DNA from: CAYUHZ01 sp964444625
Lineage (GTDB): Bacteria > Patescibacteriota > Patescibacteriia > Patescibacteriales > GWC2-42-12
Assembly (NCBI GenBank): GCA_964444625.1
Contig: CAYUHZ010000021.1
Coordinates: forward strand, 1 to 14,489
Length of the DNA: 14,489 nucleotides
Direction of reading: 5' to 3'
The notes under the pieces: generated by a model
What the model saw: the letters and a program-made list of their open reading frames with translations, nothing else
Told to the model about the DNA's origin: nothing
Database searches by the model: none
In this document: piece by piece, positions 5,869 to 13,095 of the stretch
Layout: every line of letters begins with the position of its first letter
How positions within the stretch are numbered: position 1 is the first letter of the stretch
Program-made: the position numbers and the translations under genes

Positions 5869-8610
5869 ATGCCAAAGAAAATAATCAAGAAAATAATTAA
5901 AAAAATCAAAGACGAACCGGCAAAGAAGACCGGCTCGCCAGCTTCTGCCGCTAAAAAAAATATTCCAAACAAGCAAGATAAAAAAGCCAAGCCGGAACCA
6001 GCAAAAAAGAATGAAGCCAATATAAAACAGGAGACGATAAAAAAGAAAACAGAGGAGAAAGAGCCAGAAGTTCCAGCTTCAGCGATTGAGCCAACAGCGG
6101 AGGCGACTGATTCGCCGCCAGCCGAGATGGCAGTGGTTAAACAGTTGGTTAATGAGAGGCAGCAAACCGAATATGGCATTATAGAGCCACAGCCAATTGT
6201 TGAGGAAATGAAAAGGTCATACCTTGATTATGCGATGAGCGTGATAGTATCACGCGCCTTACCCGATGTTCGTGACGGCTTAAAGCCGGTTCATCGACGG
6301 ATACTATATGCCATGTGGAGCTTAGGGCTGAGACCCAGCGCGAAATTCCGAAAATCGGCAACGGTGGTTGGTGAAGTGCTTGGCAAGTATCATCCCCATG
6401 GCGACGCGGCAGTATATGAATCTATGGTCAGACTGGCGCAGGATTTTTCTATGCGCTATCCCTTGGTGCGCGGCCAAGGCAACTTCGGCTCAATGGACGG
6501 GGATGGAGCGGCCGCGATGCGTTATACCGAAGCCAAGTTGTCTGCTATTTCCGAAGAACTATTGGGCGATATTGAGAAAAATACGGTAAATTTTTCTCCG
6601 AATTTCGACGGATCAATGCGGGAGCCGCAAGTTTTGCCCGCCAAACTTCCCCAACTATTGCTCAATGGCACCATGGGTATCGCTGTCGGCATGTCCACCA
6701 ATATTCCGCCGCACAATTTAAGCGAGTTGATCGGAGCTATTTGTTATCTGATTGAAAATCCGGAGGCAACAGTGGAAGATTTGATGCGATTCGTCAAAGG
6801 ACCTGATTTTCCTACCGGCGGCGTCATTTACAACAAGCAAGACATACTGCAGGCTTATGCTACCGGCAAGGGCGGGATTGTTATCCGCGGTTGTGCCGAG
6901 ATAGTTGAGAGCAAAACCGGAGCTTTCCAGATTATTATTTCCGAGATACCATACCAAGTCAACAAAGCCACGCTGGTAGAGAAAATTGCCGATCTGGTGC
7001 GCGACAAGAAAATTGAAGGCATCAAGGATTTGCGCGACGAATCGGACAAGGACGGCGTACGGGTGGTGATTGATTTGAAAAAAGACGCTTATCCCAAAAA
7101 GATTTTAAACAGTTTGTACAAGCAGACTCAGTTGCAGGAAACTTTTCATGTCAACATCTTGGCCTTGGTTGATGGTCTGCAGCCGAAAGTATTGACTTTG
7201 AAGATGGCGCTGGAAGAATATATCAAACATCGAGAGGCGGTAGTTAAGCGGCGCACCCAGTATGAACTAGATAAAGCGTTGGATCGAGCCCATATTTTGG
7301 AAGGGTTGATGATAGCTTTGAATAAAATTGACGCGGTAATCAAGGCGATAAAAGCTTCACGCGATCGCGAAGAGGCGAAGGTGAATTTGATCAAGCAGTT
7401 TAAATTAAGCGAACGGCAAGCGACGGCGATCCTGGATATGAAGCTGGCAACCTTGGCGAATCTGGAAAAGCTGAAAATTGAAACCGAGTTGAAAGAAAAA
7501 TTGGCCTTGATTAAAGAATTGGAAGCGATTCTAAAGTCCAGAACCAAGATGATGGCTATTATCAAGGATGAAATCGTTAAATTGGGGGAAAAATTCGGCG
7601 ATCAAAGAAAGACCAAAATCGTTGAACGGGGCGTGGGCGAATTTAAAACCGAGGACTTAGTGCCGAATGAAGAGGCGATGGTAATGATGACCAATGACGG
7701 CTACATCAAGCGCTTGACGCCAGATACTTTCAAAGTGCAGAGCCGCGGCGGTAAGGGCGTTATTGGTTTATCTACCAAGGAAGAAGATTCGGTGGAATTT
7801 CTTTTTACCACCATGACGCATGACGATATTTTGTTTTTTACCACGCGTGGACGGGTCTTTCAGCTGAAAGCCTACGAAGTGCCGGTTGCCAGCAGAACGG
7901 CCAAAGGCCAGGCGATCGTCAATTTCCTCCAGTTGCCGGGCGGAGAAAAAATAACTTCAATTTTACCATTGGGCAAAGTGGGCGATTTAAAATATTTATT
8001 TTTTGCCACGGAAAAAGGCTTGGTGAAGAAAGTGGAAATCAAAGATTTCGCCAATGTGCGCCGCAGCGGACTGATCGCTATCAAGATCAAGAATGACGAC
8101 AAGCTGATTTGGGCCAAACCGACTAGCGGTTCCGACCATATCCAACTGATGACCGCCAAGGGCCAGGCAATCCGTTTCAAAGAAACCGATGTGCGCGACA
8201 TGGGTAGAGGCGCGGCTGGAGTCAGAGGAGTGCGCTTGAAAGGCGGAGATATTATGGTCGGCATGGGCGTAGCAGATACCAAGGATAAAAATATCAAATA
8301 TCAAGTCTTGATTGTAACGGAAAATGGTTTTGGCAAACGCACTTCATTCGGCTATTACAAAATCCAAGGGCGAGGCGGTTCCGGCATCAAGACCGCCAAG
8401 ATCACTCCCAAGACCGGCAAATTGACCAATGCTTTCTTGGTGAACGCTGATTTAATGGAAGATCGGGATTTGATTGTTATTTCGGAAAAGGGCCAGGTTA
8501 TTCGTTTGCCTTTCAAGAGTGTTTCGCAATTGAATCGCGACACACAAGGCGTGCGGTTGATGAGATTCAAAGAAGCTGATGACAAAGTGGCTTCGGTGAC
8601 TTGGGTGTAA
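5869..8610 (+). CDS. gyrA: DNA gyrase subunit A
   Basis: 913 residues from ATG 5869. GyrA forms the DNA breakage-reunion and wrapping subunit of gyrase (with GyrB), which introduces negative supercoils. The first ~100 residues are a Lys/Ala/Pro/Glu-rich extension absent from E. coli GyrA. The core starts near IEPQPIVEEMKRSYLDYAMS (residue 105 on). The catalytic Tyr is Y219 in AAMRYTE. The quinolone region reads HPHGDAAVYE at 175-184, so the E. coli S83 and D87 positions are Ala180 and Glu184. The C-terminal beta-pinwheel carries a GyrA box, QSRGGKG (624-630), which argues for GyrA rather than ParC. The protein ends directly after the pinwheel, with no acidic tail. It is second in a unit with the upstream TM protein; gyrB is not in the window. 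Confidence 0.97.
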   Translation: MPKKIIKKIIKKIKDEPAKKTGSPASAAKKNIPNKQDKKAKPEPAKKNEANIKQETIKKKTEEKEPEVPASAIEPTAEATDSPPAEMAVVKQLVNERQQTEYGIIEPQPIVEEMKRSYLDYAMSVIVSRALPDVRDGLKPVHRRILYAMWSLGLRPSAKFRKSATVVGEVLGKYHPHGDAAVYESMVRLAQDFSMRYPLVRGQGNFGSMDGDGAAAMRYTEAKLSAISEELLGDIEKNTVNFSPNFDGSMREPQVLPAKLPQLLLNGTMGIAVGMSTNIPPHNLSELIGAICYLIENPEATVEDLMRFVKGPDFPTGGVIYNKQDILQAYATGKGGIVIRGCAEIVESKTGAFQIIISEIPYQVNKATLVEKIADLVRDKKIEGIKDLRDESDKDGVRVVIDLKKDAYPKKILNSLYKQTQLQETFHVNILALVDGLQPKVLTLKMALEEYIKHREAVVKRRTQYELDKALDRAHILEGLMIALNKIDAVIKAIKASRDREEAKVNLIKQFKLSERQATAILDMKLATLANLEKLKIETELKEKLALIKELEAILKSRTKMMAIIKDEIVKLGEKFGDQRKTKIVERGVGEFKTEDLVPNEEAMVMMTNDGYIKRLTPDTFKVQSRGGKGVIGLSTKEEDSVEFLFTTMTHDDILFFTTRGRVFQLKAYEVPVASRTAKGQAIVNFLQLPGGEKITSILPLGKVGDLKYLFFATEKGLVKKVEIKDFANVRRSGLIAIKIKNDDKLIWAKPTSGSDHIQLMTAKGQAIRFKETDVRDMGRGAAGVRGVRLKGGDIMVGMGVADTKDKNIKYQVLIVTENGFGKRTSFGYYKIQGRGGSGIKTAKITPKTGKLTNAFLVNADLMEDRDLIVISEKGQVIRLPFKSVSQLNRDTQGVRLMRFKEADDKVASVTWV

Positions 8611-8625
8611 AATAATTATCAAAAG

Positions 8626-8664
8626 ACAACAAATTACTCGCCGATATGGCGAGTAATTTGTTGT
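8626..8664. terminator. 17-bp perfect inverted repeat behind gyrA, possible terminator
   Basis: Bases 8626-8642 and 8648-8664 are exact reverse complements (arms ACAACAAATTACTCGCC and its complement) around loop GATAT, 15 bp behind the gyrA stop. The 3' arm is T-rich but no uninterrupted T run follows at once (TGATTATTG; a T7 run comes only at 8681). It could be a terminator, an mRNA-stabilising 3' hairpin or a small mobile inverted repeat. Confidence 0.6.
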
Positions 8665-8745
8665 TGATTATTGCCGATGGTTTTTTTCAACAGCTATTTT
8701 TTAGCGAATTTTCTTGTTTGCTTATTCTGTTTTGATAGATTGTGT

Positions 8746-8751
8746 TAAAAT
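8746..8751 (+). promoter_or_regulatory. Predicted -10 box of the alkD-like gene
   Basis: TAAAAT at 8746-8751, preceded by TGTGT. The start point would be near 8758, leaving only about 12 nt before ATG 8770, so translation would be nearly leaderless. No good -35 at normal spacing. Confidence 0.4.
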
Positions 8752-8769
8752 AAATTACCATAAAATCAT

Positions 8770-9489
8770 ATGAATCGATTGAAAAAATTACAACAAGAAT
8801 TCGGACTTTTAGCAGATCCGTACCAAGCCGCTGTCTTGCAAAGATTTTTTAAGACCGGTCAGGGTCAATATGGCGAAGGCGATATTTTTCTTGGTATCAA
8901 GGTGCCTGAACAGAGAAAAGCGATCAAAAATTATCTCGATTTACCCTCAACTGATTTACACGAACTTCTCAGTAGTAAAATACACGAGTATCGCTTGTCG
9001 GCTCTGTTTATTCTAGTCGCCCAGTTTAAAACAGCCAACCAGCAGACCAGAAATAAAATTTTTAAATTTTATTTAAACCATACTGCCAATATTAACAATT
9101 GGGACTTAGTTGATTTGTCAGCGCCAAATATAGTCGGCTGTTACCTGCTGAATAGATCAAGGGATATTTTGTTCAAATTAATGGAATCAAAAAATATCTG
9201 GGAACGACGGATTGCCGTGTTGGCGACTTTTGCTTTTATTCGAGAGGGGCAATTTGACGATACCTTGGCTTTGGCGGAAAGATTGCTGGGAGACAAGCAC
9301 GATTTAATGCATAAAGCCGTAGGCTGGATGTTGCGCGAAATCGGCAAACGTTCCGAACCGGTATTGGAAAATTTTTTGCAAAAGCATTACCGGGCGATGC
9401 CGCGCACGATGTTGCGTTATGCGATTGAGAAACTGGGAAAAAGCAAAAAAAAATTTTATTTGACAAAAGCCAAGCAAATGATAAAGTGA
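8770..9489 (+). CDS. DNA alkylation repair protein, AlkD-like DNA glycosylase
   Basis: 239 residues from ATG 8770, predicted all-helical (HEAT-like repeats), the usual length for AlkD. AlkD-family glycosylases excise bulky or positively charged alkylated bases such as 3-methyladenine and 7-methylguanine without base flipping. The signature segment NNWDLVD (109-115) provides W111 and D115, matching the W109 and D113 pair of Bacillus cereus AlkD. WERR (144-147) supplies the conserved Arg, and HKAVGWMLREIGKR (181-194) contains the later conserved Trp. MPRTMLRYAIEKL (210-222) is the typical end of the domain. All key residues I can place are present, so the enzyme is likely active. It has its own probable promoter and stands between gyrA and a decayed HD-domain gene. 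The stop is TGA. Confidence 0.92.
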   Translation: MNRLKKLQQEFGLLADPYQAAVLQRFFKTGQGQYGEGDIFLGIKVPEQRKAIKNYLDLPSTDLHELLSSKIHEYRLSALFILVAQFKTANQQTRNKIFKFYLNHTANINNWDLVDLSAPNIVGCYLLNRSRDILFKLMESKNIWERRIAVLATFAFIREGQFDDTLALAERLLGDKHDLMHKAVGWMLREIGKRSEPVLENFLQKHYRAMPRTMLRYAIEKLGKSKKKFYLTKAKQMIK

Positions 9490-9560
9490 AATAAAATAAT
9501 TAAGCATTAGACCTGTTGCCAAATAGCAACAAATGTTAAACTGTATATAAATAATTCACA

Positions 9561-9578
9561 CTGCGGTCTCTGCCGCAG
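9561..9578. repeat. GC-rich inverted repeat at the broken 5' edge of the HD pseudogene
   Basis: CTGCGG (9561-9566) and CCGCAG (9573-9578) flank TCTCTG. A second inverted repeat, TGTTGC/GCAACA (9514-9531), lies just upstream. Together they occupy the place where the promoter and N-terminus of the HD gene should be. Confidence 0.6.
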
Positions 9579-10103
9579 GGTAATTTACAATCCAGATAGC
9601 GTAGCTGAACATGTAATGCTGGCTGCTCAAATCGGCTATATTTTGGCGGTGATGGAAGGCGATGCCAACCCGGAAAAGTCGCTTCCATTCTATTGATTCA
9701 TGATAACCCAGAGGCGCGTATTGGCGATCAAGATAAGGTTGGAGCAAGATATTGTTCCAACCATGAAGCCGACCAGAAAGCCTTTTCCGAACAACTGGAT
9801 GATTTGGGCGATGTGATAAATAAGAAATGGACGGCTTATTTTTCTGAATACGAAGAGAGAAGGACCAAGGAAAGTATTATCGCCAAAGATGCCAATTGGC
9901 TCGAGCAGGCTTTTCAAGCCAAAGAATATCTTGATTGCGGTTTTGCTTCGGCGATTGATTGGATTAACAATGTGGAGCAAGCGCTGGAAACAAAATCAGC
10001 CAAGCTATTGATCAAGCAGTTGAGAGAAATCAAGTTTACCGATTGGTGGTCTGGTTTAAAGAAAATGACCCACAAAAACTCGATAAATAAGAAGACAGAA
10101 ATG

Positions 10104-10132
10104 AGCCCGTTTATGACATTAAGCGGGTTTTT
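10104..10132 (+). terminator. Rho-independent terminator of the former HD-domain gene
   Basis: AGCCCGTTT (10104-10112) pairs with AAGCGGGTT (10121-10129), with two G-T wobbles, around loop ATGACATT, followed by T residues. It lies inside the 3' end of the pseudogene reading frame, indicating that the intact gene stopped before it. Confidence 0.75.
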
Positions 10133-10205
10133 GTTGCAGTTGGTTAGCTGTTTTAAGAGCAAGATTATTTTGTGAATTAAGGGGCATTTATACTAAATCG
10201 TCATT

Positions 10206-10245
10206 TTGACAAAACAGCGGTAAGAGTTTAGTATTTAGATATAAT
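10206..10245 (+). promoter_or_regulatory. Predicted promoter region of glyA
   Basis: TTGACA (10206-10211) with TAGTAT (10229-10234) at 17-bp spacing. A perfect TATAAT at 10240-10245 lies 28 bp behind the TTGACA and would need another -35. Either start point would lie 30-45 nt before ATG 10283. Confidence 0.55.
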
Positions 10246-10282
10246 AAAATTTTTAATATAATTTACCAATGACCAATAATTT

Positions 10283-11530
10283 ATGTTTAATTATGAAAAT
10301 TTAAGCCGGCAAGATCCTGATATTATAAAAATAATTAAACGCGAGATGGAGCGTCAGAATGACGAATTGGAACTGATTGCGTCAGAAAACTACGTATCCA
10401 AAGCAGTGCTAGAGGCTATGGCGACTGTCTTAACCAATAAATATTCAGAAGGTTATCCGGGTCATCGTTATTATGGCGGTAACCAAATAATCGATGACGT
10501 GGAAACGATCGCTATTGATCGGGCAAAAAAATTATTTTCTGCCGAGCATGTAAACGTTCAGCCATTGTCAGGCTCTCCGGCCAATGCGGCGGTATATTTC
10601 GCTTTTATTAAACCGGGCGATAAGGTTCTGGGACTAAAACTTGATCATGGCGGGCATTTATCTCATGGTCACCCGGTAAATTTTTCTGGCATGTTGTATG
10701 ATTTTGTCCAATACGAAGTTGATCAGGAAACTGGTAAAATTGACATGGACCAGGTACGAGAAATTGCTTTGCGCGAGCAACCAAAAATGATTGTAGCGGG
10801 CTTCTCGGCTTATTCCCGTGAAATGGAGTGGCAAAAATTTAAAGATATCGCCGCTGAAGTTGGCGCGTTTACTTTTGCCGACATTGCCCATACCGCCGGC
10901 TTAATTGCGGCGGGCGGAATGGTCAATCCAGTGCCGATTTTTGATGTAGTCTCAACTACGACACACAAAACTTTACGCGGTCCGCGCGGCGCTATGATTA
11001 TGTGCAAAAAGCAATACGCCAAACAAGTCGATCGCGCTGTTTTTCCGGGCATGCAGGGCGGTCCGCATGATCATATCACGGCGGCTAAGGCCGTTGCTTT
11101 TGGCGAAGCATTGAAGCCAGAGTTTAAAATCTATGTCCGGCAAGTGATCAATAACGCCCGGCTGATGTCCAAGGAATTTGTTGAGCTTGGCTACCGGGTA
11201 ATTTCTGGCGGTACCGATAATCACCTGATGGTGGTTGATATGACCAGTCAAGGAGTTAGGGGGAAGGATTGCGAGCAGATTTTGGAAAAAATAGGAATAT
11301 CTGTTTCGCGTTCCACTATACCCAACGATCCGAATTCTCCCTTAAACCCTTCGGGAGTACGATTTGGAACGCCCGCCATTACTACTCGCGGCATGAAAGA
11401 AGGCGAAATAAGGCAAATCGTTGTCTGGATAGACGAAGCGATACGAAACAGAGAAAATGAAGCCAAGCTGAGCCTGATAAAAAAAGAAATAAAAGGCTTG
11501 TGTTCCAAGTTTCCGATACCAAGCATTTAA
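10283..11530 (+). CDS. glyA: Serine hydroxymethyltransferase
   Basis: 415 residues from ATG 10283, the usual length (E. coli 417). This PLP enzyme converts serine and tetrahydrofolate to glycine and 5,10-methylene-THF. Conserved features seen in order are ELIASENYVS (about 31-40), NKYSEGYPGHRYYGG (about 52-66), QPLSGSPAN (about 93-101), the PLP-binding motif STTTHKTLRGPRG with Lys229, MQGGPHDH, and the C-terminal SGVRFGTPAITTRGM. All residues I would expect are there, so it should be functional. It is followed by folD after 61 bp, pairing the two steps that feed one-carbon units to purine and formyl-Met-tRNA synthesis. There is no Shine-Dalgarno. Confidence 0.98.
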   Translation: MFNYENLSRQDPDIIKIIKREMERQNDELELIASENYVSKAVLEAMATVLTNKYSEGYPGHRYYGGNQIIDDVETIAIDRAKKLFSAEHVNVQPLSGSPANAAVYFAFIKPGDKVLGLKLDHGGHLSHGHPVNFSGMLYDFVQYEVDQETGKIDMDQVREIALREQPKMIVAGFSAYSREMEWQKFKDIAAEVGAFTFADIAHTAGLIAAGGMVNPVPIFDVVSTTTHKTLRGPRGAMIMCKKQYAKQVDRAVFPGMQGGPHDHITAAKAVAFGEALKPEFKIYVRQVINNARLMSKEFVELGYRVISGGTDNHLMVVDMTSQGVRGKDCEQILEKIGISVSRSTIPNDPNSPLNPSGVRFGTPAITTRGMKEGEIRQIVVWIDEAIRNRENEAKLSLIKKEIKGLCSKFPIPSI

Positions 11531-11550
11531 GCTAAGTAACTCGCAGTATA

Positions 11551-11575
11551 AATCAAACCCTTGAGGGTTTTGATT
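11551..11575 (+). terminator. Hairpin between glyA and folD, weak terminator or attenuator
   Basis: AATCAAACCC (11551-11560) pairs with GGGTTTTGATT (11565-11575) with one bulged T and a TTGA loop; only a short T run follows. No separate folD promoter is evident in the 61-bp gap, so partial read-through from glyA is likely. Confidence 0.55.
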
Positions 11576-11591
11576 TTATAACGAGAATATT

Positions 11592-12470
11592 ATGAATAAA
11601 ATAATCGACGGCAAGGCATTGGCAGAAAAAATAAAAGACGAGGTGGTTGGTGAAATAATCAAACTAAACGGCGATCGACCGAATTTGGCTATTGTTTTAG
11701 TGGGAAAGCGTCAGGATTCCGAGCTTTATGTTAAATTGAAAGAAAGGGAGGCAAAGCGGGTTGGAATTGATACTCATTTGTATAAATGCGACGAGGATAT
11801 CAGCGAGCGGGAATTGCTTGAAGTGATCGACTGCTTGAATAACGATCAGACAATAGATGCGATCCTAGTTCAGTTGCCTTTGCCTGAAAATTTTGATACG
11901 GATACGATTATTATGGCGATTGATCCGGGAAAGGACGTGGATGGTTTTCATCCTGAAAACCTGCAAAAACTTTTTGTCAGTTGCAATCACGCCGGAGTCA
12001 TCCCGCCCGTTATTCGAGTGGTCTTGGATATGCTGGAAGAAATAAAATGCGAGATTAAGGATAAAAAAATATGCCTCGTGGTTAATTCGGAAATTTTTGG
12101 AAAAAGTTTGGTCAAAGTTCTTGAATGTCGGGAAGGGGAGGTTGAAATAACTAATTCCAAAGATATCAATTTTCAAGCCAAGACAAGAGCGGCGGATATT
12201 TTAATTACTGCTGTCGGCGTTCCCTGTTTGATAACCAAAGAAATGGTAAAACCAGGCGCGGTAGTGATTGACATCGGTATAACCAAGCAAAAAAATAAGG
12301 TTGTTGGCGATGTCGATTTTGACCAAGTCAAAGAAGTTGCCGAATTTATTACGCCAGTTCCAGGAGGCGTCGGTCCGATGACCATTGCCGAGGCTTTTAA
12401 AAATATTTTAAAAATATACAAAAAAATCAGGTCAAACCGACAAGAAACCGCTTCAGTCGCAAAAAATTGA
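11592..12470 (+). CDS. folD: Methylenetetrahydrofolate dehydrogenase/cyclohydrolase FolD, divergent
   Basis: 292 residues from ATG 11592. FolD oxidises 5,10-methylene-THF to methenyl-THF and hydrolyses it to 10-formyl-THF. Seen: SELYVKLK with Y46 and the catalytic Lys K50, ILVQLPLP (91-98), GKDVDGFHP (113-121) and the strong C-terminal signature ITPVPGGVGPMT (253-264). Two usual motifs are altered. The PCTPxG segment is IPPVIRV (137-143), and the nucleotide-binding GRSxxVG loop is VVNSEIFG (163-170), lacking the Gly-Arg. Cofactor preference or dehydrogenase activity may therefore differ. The family usually ends shortly after NILKIYKK (271-278). The last ~14 residues (IRSNRQETASVAKN) and the TGA stop lie in DNA that in another frame encodes a recombinase fragment, so the natural end appears to have been replaced. 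It pairs with glyA. Confidence 0.92.
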   Translation: MNKIIDGKALAEKIKDEVVGEIIKLNGDRPNLAIVLVGKRQDSELYVKLKEREAKRVGIDTHLYKCDEDISERELLEVIDCLNNDQTIDAILVQLPLPENFDTDTIIMAIDPGKDVDGFHPENLQKLFVSCNHAGVIPPVIRVVLDMLEEIKCEIKDKKICLVVNSEIFGKSLVKVLECREGEVEITNSKDINFQAKTRAADILITAVGVPCLITKEMVKPGAVVIDIGITKQKNKVVGDVDFDQVKEVAEFITPVPGGVGPMTIAEAFKNILKIYKKIRSNRQETASVAKN

Positions 12471-12705
12471 AATTCAAGAAAAAATTATCAGCTTCGAGCC
12501 AAAAGAGTTATCTTGGCTCGAACCGGCTCGTGAATTTGTTTTGTCGCTTAATCAAGCCGAAAAAATAGCAGAAACCGAAAATAAAAAAGAAATGACAACG
12601 TTTCTTAAAAATATCGGCTCGAACCACATTTTACAAAACCGCCAACTGATTTTTTCGTTCAAAATTCCCTACAATTTTGTCGCCGAGCGAAGCGAGGCGA
12701 ATTAA
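12421..12705 (+). pseudogene. C-terminal remnant of a serine (resolvase-type) site-specific recombinase
   Basis: A frame shifted by one relative to folD stays open from 12412 to the TAA at 12703-12705. From about 12451 it reads KIEIQEKIISF, then SWLEPAREFVLSLNQAEKIA, NKKEMTTFLKNIGSN, ILQNRQLIFSFKIPYNFVAER and a SEAN end. From memory this is the characteristic C-terminal end of large serine recombinases found in Patescibacteria. The catalytic resolvase domain, the recombinase domain and most of the zinc-ribbon/coiled-coil region are missing, and there is no usable start codon. The fragment has no internal stop or frameshift, which suggests a recent break. It begins where the normal end of folD would be, so the two appear joined by a deletion or excision. 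It cannot be an active enzyme. Confidence 0.85.
12493..12522. repeat. 10-bp perfect inverted repeat inside the recombinase remnant
   Basis: TTCGAGCCAA (12493-12502) and TTGGCTCGAA (12513-12522) around a 10-nt loop. The core GGCTCGAAC recurs as direct copies at 12616-12624 and 12746-12754, the last one outside the coding remnant. Confidence 0.7.
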
Positions 12706-13039
12706 AGAAATTTGACTTTTCCTTACTGGTAGTCTTTTACAGCGAGGCTCGAACTTTTTTCAAGAAAACTTTTGAAAAAATTTTTGAAATTCCGCCTCAC
12801 CTCGCTTCCGTTGTCCTAATTTATCAGGATGGTGGAAGCGAGCTATGTTGTTTTTCAAAATTTAAACCATCTTAACAAACCGTTAAGAAAATGTAATATT
12901 TCCTAGCGCAGAATGCTTAAAATAGTTCGAACGCATTTCGCCGCCTGTGGCGGCGAGGAAGCCCTTCGTGAAAATTTCGAATTGTAGCGGAGTCGCGCTG
13001 ATGACAATTTTAAGTTTTAATAATTAATTAACAACAGTG
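12706..13039. other. Gene-free stretch rich in inverted repeats behind the recombinase remnant
   Basis: No convincing reading frame on either strand. Clear structures: TTTTTTCAA/TTGAAAAAA (12755-12780); a 17-bp stem with four G-T wobbles at 12801-12842 whose outer arms are CTCGCTTCC and GGAAGCGAG; CTTAAC-AAACC-GTTAAG (12871-12887); and TCGCCGCC-TGT-GGCGGCGA (12938-12956), GC-rich in an AT-rich setting. TTCGAA palindromes lie at 12928-12933 and 12976-12981. The GAAGCGAGG-type sequence of the remnant's 3' end (about 12688-12702) recurs inverted at about 12793-12809. Most likely the downstream end of a former mobile element; a structured RNA cannot be excluded. Confidence 0.65.
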
Positions 13040-13069
13040 TTGCGTTAAATTATAGAAACAAAGTATAAT
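13040..13069 (+). promoter_or_regulatory. Predicted promoter of the thioredoxin-like lipoprotein gene
   Basis: TTGCGT (13040-13045) and TATAAT (13064-13069) with 18-bp spacing; start point near 13076, about 20 nt before ATG 13096. Confidence 0.6.
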
Positions 13070-13095
13070 CAAAATAATTTTTAAAAATTGATTTT

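Larger units (their letters stand above)
9555..10175 (+). pseudogene. Decayed HD-domain hydrolase (YfbR-like), frameshifted and 5'-truncated
   Basis: Two frames together encode an HD-superfamily phosphohydrolase. From about 9591 the first frame reads NPDSVAEHVMLAAQIGYIL with the first metal-binding His, then hits TGA at 9694. The next frame, from about 9679, reads VASILLIHDNPEARIGD with the HD pair and continues through QAFQAKEYLD and FTDWWSGLKKM. The switch fits loss of a single base near 9678 (AAG|TCG where AAG-GTC is expected). No start codon precedes the first part, and a third frame around 9561-9590 (LRSLPQGNLQ) may be a displaced piece of the N-terminus. The last ~25 residues run through a terminator hairpin (10104-10132), so the original stop was probably near 10090. 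Active relatives are metal-dependent nucleotidases. A sequencing error could explain one shift but not the missing start. Confidence 0.8.

Noticed and set aside
7146..8585. Several 75-140 codon minus-strand frames opposite gyrA
   Set aside because: Shadows of codon usage in gyrA; none has a domain or ribosome-binding site.
9670..9700. Programmed -1 frameshift in the HD-domain gene
   Set aside because: GGAAAAG is a poor slippery heptamer, no stimulatory structure stands out, and the gene also lacks a start, so mutation is simpler.
12706..13039. tRNA gene or CRISPR array in the hairpin-rich gap
   Set aside because: No cloverleaf with T-loop/anticodon features and no regularly spaced repeats.
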